Assembly (NCBI RefSeq): GCF_902713425.1
Contig: NC_081211.1
Span: forward strand, 17,113,936 to 17,177,935
Reading direction: 5' to 3'
From: Acipenser ruthenus
Taxonomy: Eukaryota > Chordata > Actinopteri > Acipenseriformes > Acipenseridae
DNA length: 64,000 bases
Shown: positions 11,843 to 20,685 of the stretch, in pieces
How positions within the stretch are numbered: the stretch's first letter is position 1
Layout of the letters: each line of letters opens with the position of its first letter
The notes under the pieces: generated by a model
What the model was told of the DNA's origin: nothing
What the model saw: the letters and a program-made list of their open reading frames with translations, nothing else
The model's database searches: none
Program-made: the position numbers and the translations under genes

Positions 11843-11958
11843 ATACTCTGGTTTCTCTTCAGATCGCATAAATCTTTCGCCTTTTACTAAAGATTTCCGT
11901 GGAGAGGAACATTTATGAGTTTCAACTAATTTTTTGATGCCCTGCTTTGGCGGGGCTT
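11843..11958 (+). ncRNA. RNU5: U5 spliceosomal snRNA gene (only intact copy in window)
   Basis: The 116 nt RNA begins ATACTCTGG, as vertebrate U5 does. It contains the invariant loop I GCCTTTTAC (11879-11887) between the two sides of stem I, an Sm site AATTTTTTG (11929-11937) and a closing 3' hairpin GCCCTGC-TTTG-GCGGGGC (11939-11956). In the U5 snRNP, loop I holds the two exons during splicing. The length matches human U5 and the sequence up to the stem I region is nearly identical. The gene has distal and proximal promoter elements and a 3' box at the expected distances, so it is probably functional. Loop I is the point at which the surrounding LINE copies are inserted in other U5 copies. 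A LINE tail fragment begins 155 nt after its end. Confidence 0.97.
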
Positions 11959-11962
11959 CCTT

Positions 11963-11980
11963 GTGTTGTAAAATAATAGA
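11963..11980 (+). terminator. snRNA 3' box
   Basis: GTGTTGTAAAATAATAGA fits the vertebrate snRNA 3' box consensus GTTT-N0-3-AAA-R-NN-AGA and lies 5 nt past the U5 RNA end. It directs 3' end formation by the Integrator complex. The same box follows nearly every U5 3' half in the window. Confidence 0.8.
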
Positions 11981-12113
11981 ATTGCAGTGTGTAGTGTTGG
12001 TATGATAAATGGGCGTGCTATTCAAAGTAACATTTGTTACAGACTGCAGTCTTCTTGATCACACTAAGAAAGTGGGTGTCTTAGTTGTGTATGTATAGTA
12101 GAACCGGTTGTAC

Positions 12114-12724
12114 TATACACCGCTAAGCCTTTTATTTATTTTGTCATGCCAGCATTCCGCCCTTTTTAGCTGGCATGACCGTTTTTCAACGGTGCCCTGG
12201 TTTTATGTAGTCTTTTTGTTTCAGTTTTATGGACCTTTGATTTAATTTGAATGTTTTATTTGATTTTGTTTTGTTTTGTTTTTATGTATCTTTAAGATTT
12301 TTAATGTAAACTATTAAAAGTTACATTTTAAGTGTTTTAAAATTTTAGAATTTTAACTCACTGTTTTATACACTGTCCCTTTTCCCCTGTCCCTGTTTTA
12401 GATCTAGTTTTATGTTCACTTTTGAACCTTTTTAGAGAGCACTCCCCGGCCCTCACAAGCACTGGTTTTTTATAGATGGTTCTTTTTTTCCAGTCACTTT
12501 TAAAACAGCACAGGTTTTTTTCATGTTGATTTTAATCTGTGTCTGTTTTAACCATGTACAAAGCACAATTGTCTTGGTGTTTTTAAATGTATTTTAAATG
12601 CTTTTAAAACAAAATGTATGTCTGTATGCATGAATGTCATCTTTAAAAGAAATGTAAAATGAATGAAAAAACGAATGGGTGTAAATGTAAAAAATGTAAA
12701 ATCTCAATAAAAGAGTATTTTACT
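12114..12724 (+). mobile_element. LINE 3' tail fragment (solo tail 1)
   Basis: This is a 3' UTR-only piece of the Tx1-like LINE. It starts at the words CACCGCTAAGCC that follow ORF2 in full copies and ends with the regular 3' end ...GAGTATTTTACT. Upstream is the 3' flank of the intact U5 gene, which breaks off after GGTTGTAC. Downstream is a U5 3' half. Both hairpins are present at about 12147-12197. Confidence 0.9.
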
Positions 12725-12793
12725 AAAGATTTCCGTGGAGAGGAACATTTATGAGTTTCAACTAATTTTTGATGCCCTGCTTTGGCGGGGCTT
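12725..12793 (+). pseudogene. U5 snRNA 3' half
   Basis: This begins at the base after TTTTACT of loop I and runs through the Sm site (one T shorter than in the intact gene), the 3' hairpin and the 3' box. The 5' half is missing and replaced by a LINE tail. It cannot make U5. Confidence 0.93.
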
Positions 12794-12948
12794 CCTTGTG
12801 TTGTAAAATAATAGAATTGCAGTGTGTAGTGTTGGTATGATAAATGGGCGTGCTATTCAAAGTAACATTTGTTACAGACTGCAGTCTTCTTGATCACACT
12901 AAGAAAGTGGGTGTCTTAGTTGTGTATGTATAGTAGAACCGGTTGTAC

Positions 12949-13416
12949 TATACACCGCTAAGCCTTTTATTTATTTTGTCATGCCAGCATTCCGCCCCTT
13001 TTAGCTGGCATGACCGTTTTTGAACGGTGCCCTGGTTTTATGTAGTCTTTTTGTTTCAGTTTTATGGACTCTCTTGTTTTTGATTTATTTTGAATGTTTT
13101 ATTTGGTTTTGTTTTGTATTTACGTATCTAAAAGATTTTTAATGTCAACTATTAAAAGTTACATTTTAAGTGTTTTAAAATTTTAGAATTTTAACTCACT
13201 GTTTTATACACTGTCCATTTTCCCCTGTCCCTGTTTTAGATCTATAGTTTTATGTTCACTTTTGAACTTTTTTAGAGAGCACTCCCCGGCCCTCACAAGC
13301 ACTGGTTTTTTATAGATGGTTCTTTTTTTCCAGTCACTTTTAAAGCAGCACAGGTTTTTTTCATGTCGATTTTAATCTGTGTCTGTTTTAACCATGTATA
13401 AAGCACAGTTGTCTTC
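12949..13416 (+). mobile_element. LINE 3' tail fragment (solo tail 2, 3'-truncated)
   Basis: It has the same 5' junction as solo tail 1 (after GGTTGTAC of U5 flank), but the tail breaks off at AAGCACAGTTGTCTT. It is then joined to the start of a U5 5' half, so both ends of this piece are recombinant. Confidence 0.85.
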
Positions 13417-13420
13417 AGGT

Positions 13421-13453
13421 CTCTGGTTTCTCTTCAGTTCGAATAAATCTTTC
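13421..13453 (+). pseudogene. U5 snRNA 5' half (upstream junction of LINE copy 1)
   Basis: It matches intact U5 positions 11846-11878 (CTCTGGTTTCTCTTCAG onward, ending ATCTTTC) with two substitutions. It stops three bases before the TTTTACT that marks the 3' junction of the LINE. The U5 promoter elements are not present upstream, because a LINE tail adjoins it directly. This is the only U5 5' half in the window apart from the intact gene, and it defines the 5' insertion point in loop I. Confidence 0.9.
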
Positions 13454-14152
13454 TAAGACTAAGGCTTAGAGGGTAGTGGCATTGCCCGCTCCCTCCGAGG
13501 GTCTGTGAGAGGTTTGTTCGGGTGAGGAGGAACAGAATTTTTTTTATTTTTGACTGGCTTTCTTCAGCTCGGCAACTTTTTGGAAGACTAATGCTCAGTC
13601 TGGTTTTGGCTTGCCCAATCCAGGCCGAGGGTCTTTCAAGATTTTGTTGACTGTTGAGAGCAGTTCTTTCTTTTTCAGGCGGTTCCAGTTTTTTTCTTTT
13701 TCAGGCGGTTCCGGCTTTTCCAGACGTTCCTGGAGTTAGAGAGAAGGAGGACCTACCATCCAGACGACCTTTGAGGACCCTTTGATGACCTAGACGACCT
13801 CATCCCCAGCCCTTGATTGTAATCGAGATCCAGACCGAGAGAGCAGCAGGCGCCCAGCAGAGGGCGCCATCTGGGAGGAGCAGAGGGCGGCCCCGGACCC
13901 CGAGGAGGCGTCACAGCCACGATTCTTCCTACGTGGTCTCGGTGCCAAGCAGCGCCCCCTACTCCGCCAGGGAAGGACACCGTTCACCTGGGGAGGGGGT
14001 CCCTCTTGCGAGGCGACCATCTCCTCAGGGACTAAAGTAATAGTTCCTTCAACTGCCCAGATTTGCTGCTTACGTTGTTTCTTTTCCGTAGAGAGAGACA
14101 ACCCGGACGTCCAGAGGCTTCTCCCACCCCAATCGGAGGAGCCAGCTGAAGG

Positions 14153-16099
14153 ATGGCGTTCCGGCCAACCCAGGAGACCAGGAGGCACAATGCGGTGCGC
14201 TTCACAAGAAACAAGCAAGATGAAACGGAACCAGGACTGACGAGACTGGAGTTCAGCCGGACCATTCTTCAGAGGGGTATGGGTTTTTCCCCTTCTGACT
14301 TGAATTGTTTGGTGAAATTGCCAGGGCTTAAGGAAGTGTTTGAGGTCAGTTTTAGGAACCCCCAAAAGTTACAAGAAATGTGGTCCTTTTGGGGGGAGAA
14401 TAAATATCTCGCTCCATACAAAGAATTTTGTGTGGATGCACTGACAGACAGAGAAATGAAAGTTGTTACTGTCCAATTTTTCAATGAGGCTGTTAGCGAC
14501 TATGATATTACAACATGGCTTAACCGCTATGGGAGGGTGTCATCAGAAGGGAGGAAAATTACAGATGAAGATGGGGTTTGGACAGGAGCCAGAAAGTGGC
14601 TGGTACGCCTTAATGTTGATCCATCGGGCATTGGAGGCGTCCGCCACATTCCAAACTCCATAGTGTTAGGGCCCAACAGAGGGCTGGTATTCTATAATGG
14701 GATGCCAAAACTCTGCAGGAAATGTGGGGAATTAGGACACCTGGCGGCCGCGTGTACTGTAGTCAAGTGCAGGAACTGCGGCGCCCCCCACGAGACCAGC
14801 CACTGCAGAGAAGAGAGGCAGTGCAATTTGTGTGGAAAGAAGGGGCACCTGTTTAAGGACTGCCCCTCTTCCTATGCCAACATGGCCAGAGCCAGCAAGG
14901 CAAACACGAACAAGCCTAGGCCTGAGCAGGAAGAGGGAGCAAGTAACAAAGATCAGTCCACATCACCACCAACAGTATCCAAGACCCAGACTCTAGCACC
15001 ACCATCATCACCAGCACCCCCCTCACCCCCCCGCCCCCGAGACATGTCCCGTTTTACGAGGACCCCTTCCCCCAGCCCAGAGAGAGAGTACAACAGCCAC
15101 TCCACTAGCTCCTCCAGTAGCTCCTCTGATGCAGAACACGAGGCAGGGAGGGAGCCCGGACCCAGCAGCGGCCCCCCCCTGAGTAGGGCCCTCTCAGCGC
15201 CAGCACTCCCCCTCGGCTCTCGTTATGACGCCATAAGGATTGAGTCCGTGGGGGAGGAAAGCGAAAGCGACAGTGAAAGTGAGAGTGAGAAGGAGGGGAA
15301 GGGAGTGAAGAACCAGCAGAGGGTGGGGAAAAGAAAGGGTAGAGACGAGGGGGGGAAAAGAAAGAAGATCAGGATCAAAGACAGCAAGTTGCAGGTGGCC
15401 CCCATAGATCCAAAACCAGCTAATGTCCACACAAAGTCCCCAGTCTTGCCCTCGCAGGCAGAGACGGAGGCGAGTGGGACGGCTACACTGCCGCCTAGTG
15501 GGCAGGTAGCAGCCAGCCAGGGCATCCCCAGCCAGCCTTCCCAGTCGTTGGCACATACCCTAGCACACCTCGCAGAAGAGGTGTTCACTAATGCACCGAG
15601 GGAGAGGTCGGGGTCAACACCTTCCCTGACCAGCAGTACCTCGGTAGCAATGACCCTCTTCAAGCGAAGGGCCTCCCTTCAAAGCATCCTTGACCCCCTC
15701 CCTTGTATGGGCAAAACCAGGGGCCCCCTAGAGGTCCTCCTAGATACAGCACTGGAGGACATGGGAATACCCCTGGACGCGGTAAGCCAGAAGTCTGCTA
15801 ACAGCTCCAATTCAACAGACGGTAACAGCCAAAGAATGCTGTCTGTCATAACCCCCCCCCAGGACAAAGCTGACCCACACGTTCCGAGGGGCCCTGAGCA
15901 AGTTCCACCAGACTTACCTTGTGGGGAGTTGAATAGCCCCAACAACTCCACGTACTGTGCATATAAAGACGGTGCCTTCTTGGACGAGGCAGCAGTGAGT
16001 ACCTTCTCAGGGGTGATGGGAGTTGCAAATAAGCCCAAGCCCCCTCGAAGCAAGCGTAGAGCTAAGAGTAGGAAGAGTGTCCCGACCTCCCAATCATAG
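14153..16099 (+). CDS. LINE ORF1, CCHC RNA-binding protein (copy 1)
   Basis: A 648 aa nucleic-acid-binding protein that would coat LINE RNA in the ribonucleoprotein. Residues 1-185 form a conserved globular part of unknown fold. Three zinc knuckles follow: C-x2-C-x4-H-x4-C at 188-201, C-x2-C-x3-H-x4-C at 206-218 and C-x2-C-x4-H-x4-C at 224-237. Residues 260-300 are Pro/Ser-rich, 315-330 is a serine run, and about 370-400 alternates Ser/Glu/Asp before Lys/Arg clusters that resemble a bipartite nuclear localisation signal. The ATG at 14153 follows a 0.7 kb leader and is the first long-frame start. The stop is 5 nt before ORF2. The layout agrees with Tx1-clade ORF1 proteins, which are often annotated in fish as ZCCHC3-like. 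Confidence 0.92.
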   Translation: MAFRPTQETRRHNAVRFTRNKQDETEPGLTRLEFSRTILQRGMGFSPSDLNCLVKLPGLKEVFEVSFRNPQKLQEMWSFWGENKYLAPYKEFCVDALTDREMKVVTVQFFNEAVSDYDITTWLNRYGRVSSEGRKITDEDGVWTGARKWLVRLNVDPSGIGGVRHIPNSIVLGPNRGLVFYNGMPKLCRKCGELGHLAAACTVVKCRNCGAPHETSHCREERQCNLCGKKGHLFKDCPSSYANMARASKANTNKPRPEQEEGASNKDQSTSPPTVSKTQTLAPPSSPAPPSPPRPRDMSRFTRTPSPSPEREYNSHSTSSSSSSSDAEHEAGREPGPSSGPPLSRALSAPALPLGSRYDAIRIESVGEESESDSESESEKEGKGVKNQQRVGKRKGRDEGGKRKKIRIKDSKLQVAPIDPKPANVHTKSPVLPSQAETEASGTATLPPSGQVAASQGIPSQPSQSLAHTLAHLAEEVFTNAPRERSGSTPSLTSSTSVAMTLFKRRASLQSILDPLPCMGKTRGPLEVLLDTALEDMGIPLDAVSQKSANSSNSTDGNSQRMLSVITPPQDKADPHVPRGPEQVPPDLPCGELNSPNNSTYCAYKDGAFLDEAAVSTFSGVMGVANKPKPPRSKRRAKSRKSVPTSQS

Positions 16100-16104
16100 T
16101 CGCT

Positions 16105-19100
16105 ATGGGGTGGACGCAGCGACTCCTTTTCTTGTTAGCTACCCTGATGGCCCTGATATGTGTGTCTGTTAATGTCAGGAGCATCAGGGAGACACAAAAA
16201 AGATTTGATGTACTAAACTATCTAGCTAACTTGAAAGCAGATCTCATCTTTCTGCAGGAGTGTGGTATTTCGTCGAGCCCTGATTATAGGGACCTGAAGG
16301 AGAGTTGGACCCTGGGGGACTCCTTCTGGTCGGGCTCCAACATAGCCAGAGCCGACGGAGTAGGTATCCTGTTTAAAAACCCATTTATTACCTCCCGCAG
16401 CAGCAGGGAGGTAGAACCTGGTAGAATTCTGAGCGTGGATGTGACATACAACAACACTCCCCTCAGACTGGTCAATGTCTACGCACCCACTAACCAAAAC
16501 GAAAGAGTTCAATTTTTTCCACAGCTGCGTCCACTCCTGCTGGGGAACGTACCCGTCATCGTGTCAGGTGACTTCAATTGTGCTCTGAGGGACGTAGACC
16601 GGAGCAGGCCACGCAACGACCGCTCTAGTAGAGTTTTGTCCTCCGTAATATCTGATTTCTCCCTGTGTGATGCAGGTAAGGACCTGGTGCCTCCCTTTAC
16701 CTGGGTGAGCTCATCTGGGACCTCCTTCTCCCGTATAGATCTCGTCCTGCATACCAGCTCCCTTACGAAGACGGCAGTAGACACCCAGGCCGTCTTCTTC
16801 TCTGACCATAGGCTCCTGCAGGTAACATTGCAGGTCCCTCAGACCTCCCAGATGGGGTCAGGGGTCTGGAAATTAAACACCTCCTTACTCGATGACCCCT
16901 CCATAGCTGCAGCCTATAAGAGCAGGCTTGTTGAGTGGACCACTTTGCGTGACCTATTCAACTCCCCTATAGAGTGGTGGGAGATGGTCAAAATGAGAAC
17001 TAAGGGTTATTTCATAGCAGCAGGCAAGAGGAAAGCAAAAGAAAGGAGGGCCAAATATAAATACCTGAATGCTGCCCTCCAGCGTCTGAGCCTGCTTCAG
17101 CTTCGGGGGTTCCCTGTAAGCGACGAGATAGCCCAGACCAAGCTAGATCTTTCAGTGCTTTGTAGGGAGGAACAACGAAAGGTCATGCACAATGCAAAAG
17201 TGCAAAAAATGGAGGAAGACGAAAAGTGTACTCGCTTCTTCTTCCAGAAAACGAGGGAGAAGCGGCACTTGATGTCCTCCATGCTCGACAGCAGGGGGAG
17301 GATAGTAGAGGATAGTGAGGGAGTGAAAAAAGTGGTAGAGAACTTCTATAGGGACCTGTATAACATCAAAGCTACAGATGACACCCTGATAGAGTGGTTC
17401 CTGAGCCAGTTGGAGCCTGACTCAGTGCGGGACGACGAGGAGGAGGAGAAGGACCCAGAACTCACGCTGGAGGAGCTCACCCAGGCGGTTAAGACCATGA
17501 ACACCGGTAAGACGCCAGGTCCAGATGGCATCCCGGGTGAGTATTACCATCTTTTTTGGGACACGCTAAAAGTCCATTTAGCGGAGGTCTACAGAGCGGT
17601 CTACAGGGAGAAGCGGTTGGGCCCTTCTATGCGGGAGAGTGTAATTACTCTCCTTCATAAGAAAGGGGAAGTTAAAGATCTACGGAATTGGCGCCCAATC
17701 AGCCTCCTTTGCGTGGATTACAAGATACTAGCCAAAGCTCTGATGCTCCGGCTACAAGTACACCTCCCTTTGGTCATTGGCCCTGACCAGGCTTGTGGCG
17801 TCCCAGGGAGGTCCATCACGGATATTTTAATGTTAACAAGGGACATTCTGGCTTATTCTAGAGAACGGAACCATCCCCTCTGCCTGTTCAACCTTGACCA
17901 GGAGAAGGCGTTCGATAGGGTAAGCCATGAATATATGTACAAAGTGATGGACCAGATGAAATTCGCTCCTGGACTTAGGGAGTGGGTTAAAACCATATAT
18001 ACAAACATTAGTACCCGAGTCTTGGTGAACAGGCACCTGACTGGTAAAATATCTATCCAGTCAGGGGTCAGACAGGGTTGCCCACTATCCCCACTGCTAT
18101 ATGTCGTGTGCATTGAACCCCTCCTGCAGGCAATTCGTAGGGATACCAATATAACTGGTTTCCAGCTGCCTGGATCCAACGGGGTCCAGGTCAAAACAAC
18201 AGCATATATGGACGATGTGTCACTCATTTGCACCAACACATCGTCGGTACCTCGGATTAGTAATATCCTTGAGAAGTACTGCACGGCGACCGGGGCAGTG
18301 ATTAATAAGTCCAAGAGCGAAGTCTACGTGTCTAAAAATTGGCAGGTAGATAGGGAACTGTCGGACATGTACCCTGTCAAAAAGGACAAAATCAAGATTC
18401 TGGGCCTCATTTTCGAGAACAATAGCTCGGGGGCCCAGAGCTGGACGGCGGCCATTAACCAGGTCCGTAAAAAGATTGGCGGATGGAGCACAAGATCCTT
18501 AACAATGACGGGTAGAGTATTAATAACCAAGTCTATACTGTTCCCCATCCTCTCTTATGTAGGAAAAATCTTTCCCCCAGACAGGACCACCAAAAAAGTG
18601 GTGGACCGCATTATCCACCGCTTTATCTGGGGCAGCAAGATGGAGAGGGTAAAGCGAGCCACCCTGAGTAAAGCCGACAAGAAGGGAGGTAAGGGGGTCC
18701 CGGACGTTGTGCAGCTCACCCGAGTGCAGGGGCTCACGCAAACTATCAAGAACATCCAGGCCCTGGACAGGAAGGTATGTTACATGAATCGTTTCTATTT
18801 TGCCACCTGTCTCAGGGCCTTGGGCCTCTGCACTATTGATAACACCGTGCCGTACTCCTGGGACCCCCCATTGTATTATAGAACCTTAAGGGACACTATA
18901 TATAAATTGGGCTTAGATAAAGCAAAATTGGCCTCCTGGGAATACAAGGCTGTAACTAAATATCTTGCCGGTTCCCAGGAAATTGAAAAAGTAGCTACTT
19001 TCTCCCTCACCCAAAGCCAAAAAATCTGGGAGAATGTGTCTCACAGCTGCCTCAGTAATGTCCAGAAGGATATAGCATGGAACACCGTCCACAGTGCACT

Positions 19101-19548
19101 CCCCACTCGAGCGTTCATGTTCAGGAGGGGACTAGCCCAAGTAGAAACATGCCCCTATGCAAAGTGCCGCAAGAGAGAAACACCAGCCCATATCTTCTGG
19201 GAGTGTGATGTGGCTGGCAGTGTCTGGCTCTCTGTCTCTGTCTTCCTAAACAGGTTTGCTGACACGGCCAAGATGACCGCTGAGACTGTGCTCTATGGGC
19301 CTGCGGGAGGAATCGATACCAGCACAGCTAAGTGCGTTTGGCGTGTCATCAATGTTGTCAAGCAGATCCTGTGGGAAGGCCGTAACGTCTGTGTCTATCA
19401 CAAGCAGGAGCTAGACACTATCACCACGACCAGAAGGGCACAAACTCTTATCAAGGACTTTGTAATTCTGGACATCCGGACCCTCGGGAAGGACAAGGCC
19501 TGCGCGGAGTGGAGGATCGCCGGACTTCAGGACGTGAAGATGGAATAA
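16105..19548 (+). CDS. LINE ORF2, endonuclease-reverse transcriptase (copy 1)
   Basis: An 1147 aa protein for target-primed reverse transcription. The APE-type endonuclease (about 16-240) shows SVNVRSI (Asn23), LQECG (Glu52), VNVYAPT, SGDFN (Asp156, Asn158), RIDLVL (Asp212) and SDHR (Asp234, His235). The RT (about 455-760) has TPGPDGIP, the WRPISLL block, NLDQEKAFDRV (Asp598), SGVRQGCPLSP and the catalytic box YMDD at 701-704, where most LINEs have YADD or FADD. The thumb-like region includes LTMTGRVLITKS. A C-x4-C-x7-H-x4-C knuckle lies at about 1016-1034. The start 5 nt after the ORF1 stop suggests termination-reinitiation. The endonuclease presumably nicks U5 loop I; that is inferred from the junctions, not shown. 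Confidence 0.95.
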   Translation: MGWTQRLLFLLATLMALICVSVNVRSIRETQKRFDVLNYLANLKADLIFLQECGISSSPDYRDLKESWTLGDSFWSGSNIARADGVGILFKNPFITSRSSREVEPGRILSVDVTYNNTPLRLVNVYAPTNQNERVQFFPQLRPLLLGNVPVIVSGDFNCALRDVDRSRPRNDRSSRVLSSVISDFSLCDAGKDLVPPFTWVSSSGTSFSRIDLVLHTSSLTKTAVDTQAVFFSDHRLLQVTLQVPQTSQMGSGVWKLNTSLLDDPSIAAAYKSRLVEWTTLRDLFNSPIEWWEMVKMRTKGYFIAAGKRKAKERRAKYKYLNAALQRLSLLQLRGFPVSDEIAQTKLDLSVLCREEQRKVMHNAKVQKMEEDEKCTRFFFQKTREKRHLMSSMLDSRGRIVEDSEGVKKVVENFYRDLYNIKATDDTLIEWFLSQLEPDSVRDDEEEEKDPELTLEELTQAVKTMNTGKTPGPDGIPGEYYHLFWDTLKVHLAEVYRAVYREKRLGPSMRESVITLLHKKGEVKDLRNWRPISLLCVDYKILAKALMLRLQVHLPLVIGPDQACGVPGRSITDILMLTRDILAYSRERNHPLCLFNLDQEKAFDRVSHEYMYKVMDQMKFAPGLREWVKTIYTNISTRVLVNRHLTGKISIQSGVRQGCPLSPLLYVVCIEPLLQAIRRDTNITGFQLPGSNGVQVKTTAYMDDVSLICTNTSSVPRISNILEKYCTATGAVINKSKSEVYVSKNWQVDRELSDMYPVKKDKIKILGLIFENNSSGAQSWTAAINQVRKKIGGWSTRSLTMTGRVLITKSILFPILSYVGKIFPPDRTTKKVVDRIIHRFIWGSKMERVKRATLSKADKKGGKGVPDVVQLTRVQGLTQTIKNIQALDRKVCYMNRFYFATCLRALGLCTIDNTVPYSWDPPLYYRTLRDTIYKLGLDKAKLASWEYKAVTKYLAGSQEIEKVATFSLTQSQKIWENVSHSCLSNVQKDIAWNTVHSALPTRAFMFRRGLAQVETCPYAKCRKRETPAHIFWECDVAGSVWLSVSVFLNRFADTAKMTAETVLYGPAGGIDTSTAKCVWRVINVVKQILWEGRNVCVYHKQELDTITTTRRAQTLIKDFVILDIRTLGKDKACAEWRIAGLQDVKME

Positions 19549-19618
19549 AGGAAAAAACTGGAACCGCTAGCTCCTAGGAGCGGGACTACGGGGCACCGCT
19601 AAGCCTTTTATTTATTTT

Positions 19619-19669
19619 GTCATGCCAGCATTCCGCCCTTTTTAGCTGGCATGACCGTTTTTCAACGGT
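19619..19669 (+). promoter_or_regulatory. Two conserved hairpins in the LINE 3' UTR
   Basis: Stem 1 pairs GTCATGCCAGC (19619-19629) with GCTGGCATGAC (19645-19655) around a 15 nt loop. Stem 2 pairs ACCGTT with AACGGT (19654-19669). The pair recurs in every tail in the window, usually unchanged. Such structures could be recognised by the LINE reverse transcriptase; that role is inferred. Confidence 0.75.
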
Positions 19670-20685
19670 GCCCTGGTTTTATGTAGTCTTTTTGTTTCAG
19701 TTTTATGGACCTTTGATTTAATTTGAATGTTTTATTTGATTTTGTTTTGTTTTGTTTTATGTATCTTTAAGATTTTTAATGTAAACTATTAAAAGTTACA
19801 TTTTAAGTGTTTTAAAATTTTAGAATTTTAACTCACTGTTTATACACTGTCCCTTTTCCCCTGTCCCTGTTTTAGATCTAGGTTTATGTTCACTTTTTTA
19901 GAGAGCACTCCCCGGCCCTCACAAGCACTGGTTTTTTATAGATGGTTCTTTTTTTCCAGTCACTTTTAAAACAGCACAGGTTTTTTTCATGTTGATTTTA
20001 ATCTGTGTCTGTTTTAACCATGTACAAAGCACAATTGTCTTGGTGTTTTTAAATGTATTTTAAATGCTTTTAAAACAAAATGTATGTCTGTATGCATGAA
20101 TGTCATCTTTAAAAGAAATGTAAAATGAATGAAAAAACGAATGGGTGTAAATGTAAAAAATGTAAAATCTCAATAAAAGAGTATTTTACTGACTGTTGAG
20201 AGCAGTTTTTTCTTTTTCAGGCGGTTCCAGTTTTTTTCTTTTTCAGGCTTTTCCAGACGTTCCTGGAGTTAGAGAGAAGGAGGACCTACCATCCAGACGA
20301 CCTTTGAGGACCCTTTGATGACCTAGACGACCTCATCCCCAGCCCTTGATTGCAATCGAGATCCAGACCGAGAGAGCAGCAGGCGCCCAGCAGAGGGCGC
20401 CATCTGGGAGGAGCAGAGGGCGGCCCCGGACCCCGAGGAGGCGTCACAGCCACGATTCTTCCTACGTGGTCTCGGTGCCAAGCAGCGCCCCCTACTCCGC
20501 CAGGGAAGGACACCGTTCACCTGGGGAGGGGGTCCCTCTTGCGAGGCGACCATCTCCTCAGGGACTAAAGTAATAGTTCCTTCAACTGCCCAGATTTGCT
20601 GCTTACGTTGTTTCTTTTCCGTAGAGAGAGACAACCCGGACGTCCAGAGGCTTCTCCCACCCCAATCGGAGGAGCCAGCTGAAGG

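Larger units (their letters stand above)
13454..20190 (+). mobile_element. Tx1-like LINE, copy 1, full length, inserted in U5 loop I
   Basis: The reference copy: 5' UTR 13454-14152, ORF1 14153-16099, ORF2 16105-19548, 3' UTR 19549-20190. An AATAAA lies just before the end and there is no poly(A) tail. The 5' end abuts U5 sequence ending ATCTTTC, and the 3' end reads TATTTTACT, matching U5 loop I. The CCHC-bearing ORF1, the APE-type endonuclease and the L1-like RT and C-terminal region place it in the Tx1 clade, which is known for sequence-specific members such as Keno (U2 snRNA) and Mutsu (5S rRNA). Both ORFs are open, so it could be active or recently active. Its 3' end is followed not by U5 but by the truncated 5' UTR of copy 2. 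Confidence 0.93.

Noticed and set aside
13790-14365. 191-codon antisense frame across the LINE 5' UTR
   Set aside because: GC-rich leader sequence with a low-complexity Arg/Pro/Ser product. An antisense promoter cannot be excluded, but nothing supports a protein.
15223-15663. 146-codon and similar antisense open frames that recur in every LINE copy (for example at 15223-15663, 21849-22196, 27597-28037)
   Set aside because: They mirror the ORF1 coding strand, gain or lose length with ORF1 changes and resemble no family. They are shadows of ORF1.
17853-18314. 153-codon antisense open frame opposite the RT domain, repeated in copies 1-5
   Set aside because: It follows the codon structure of ORF2 on the other strand and shows no independent motif.
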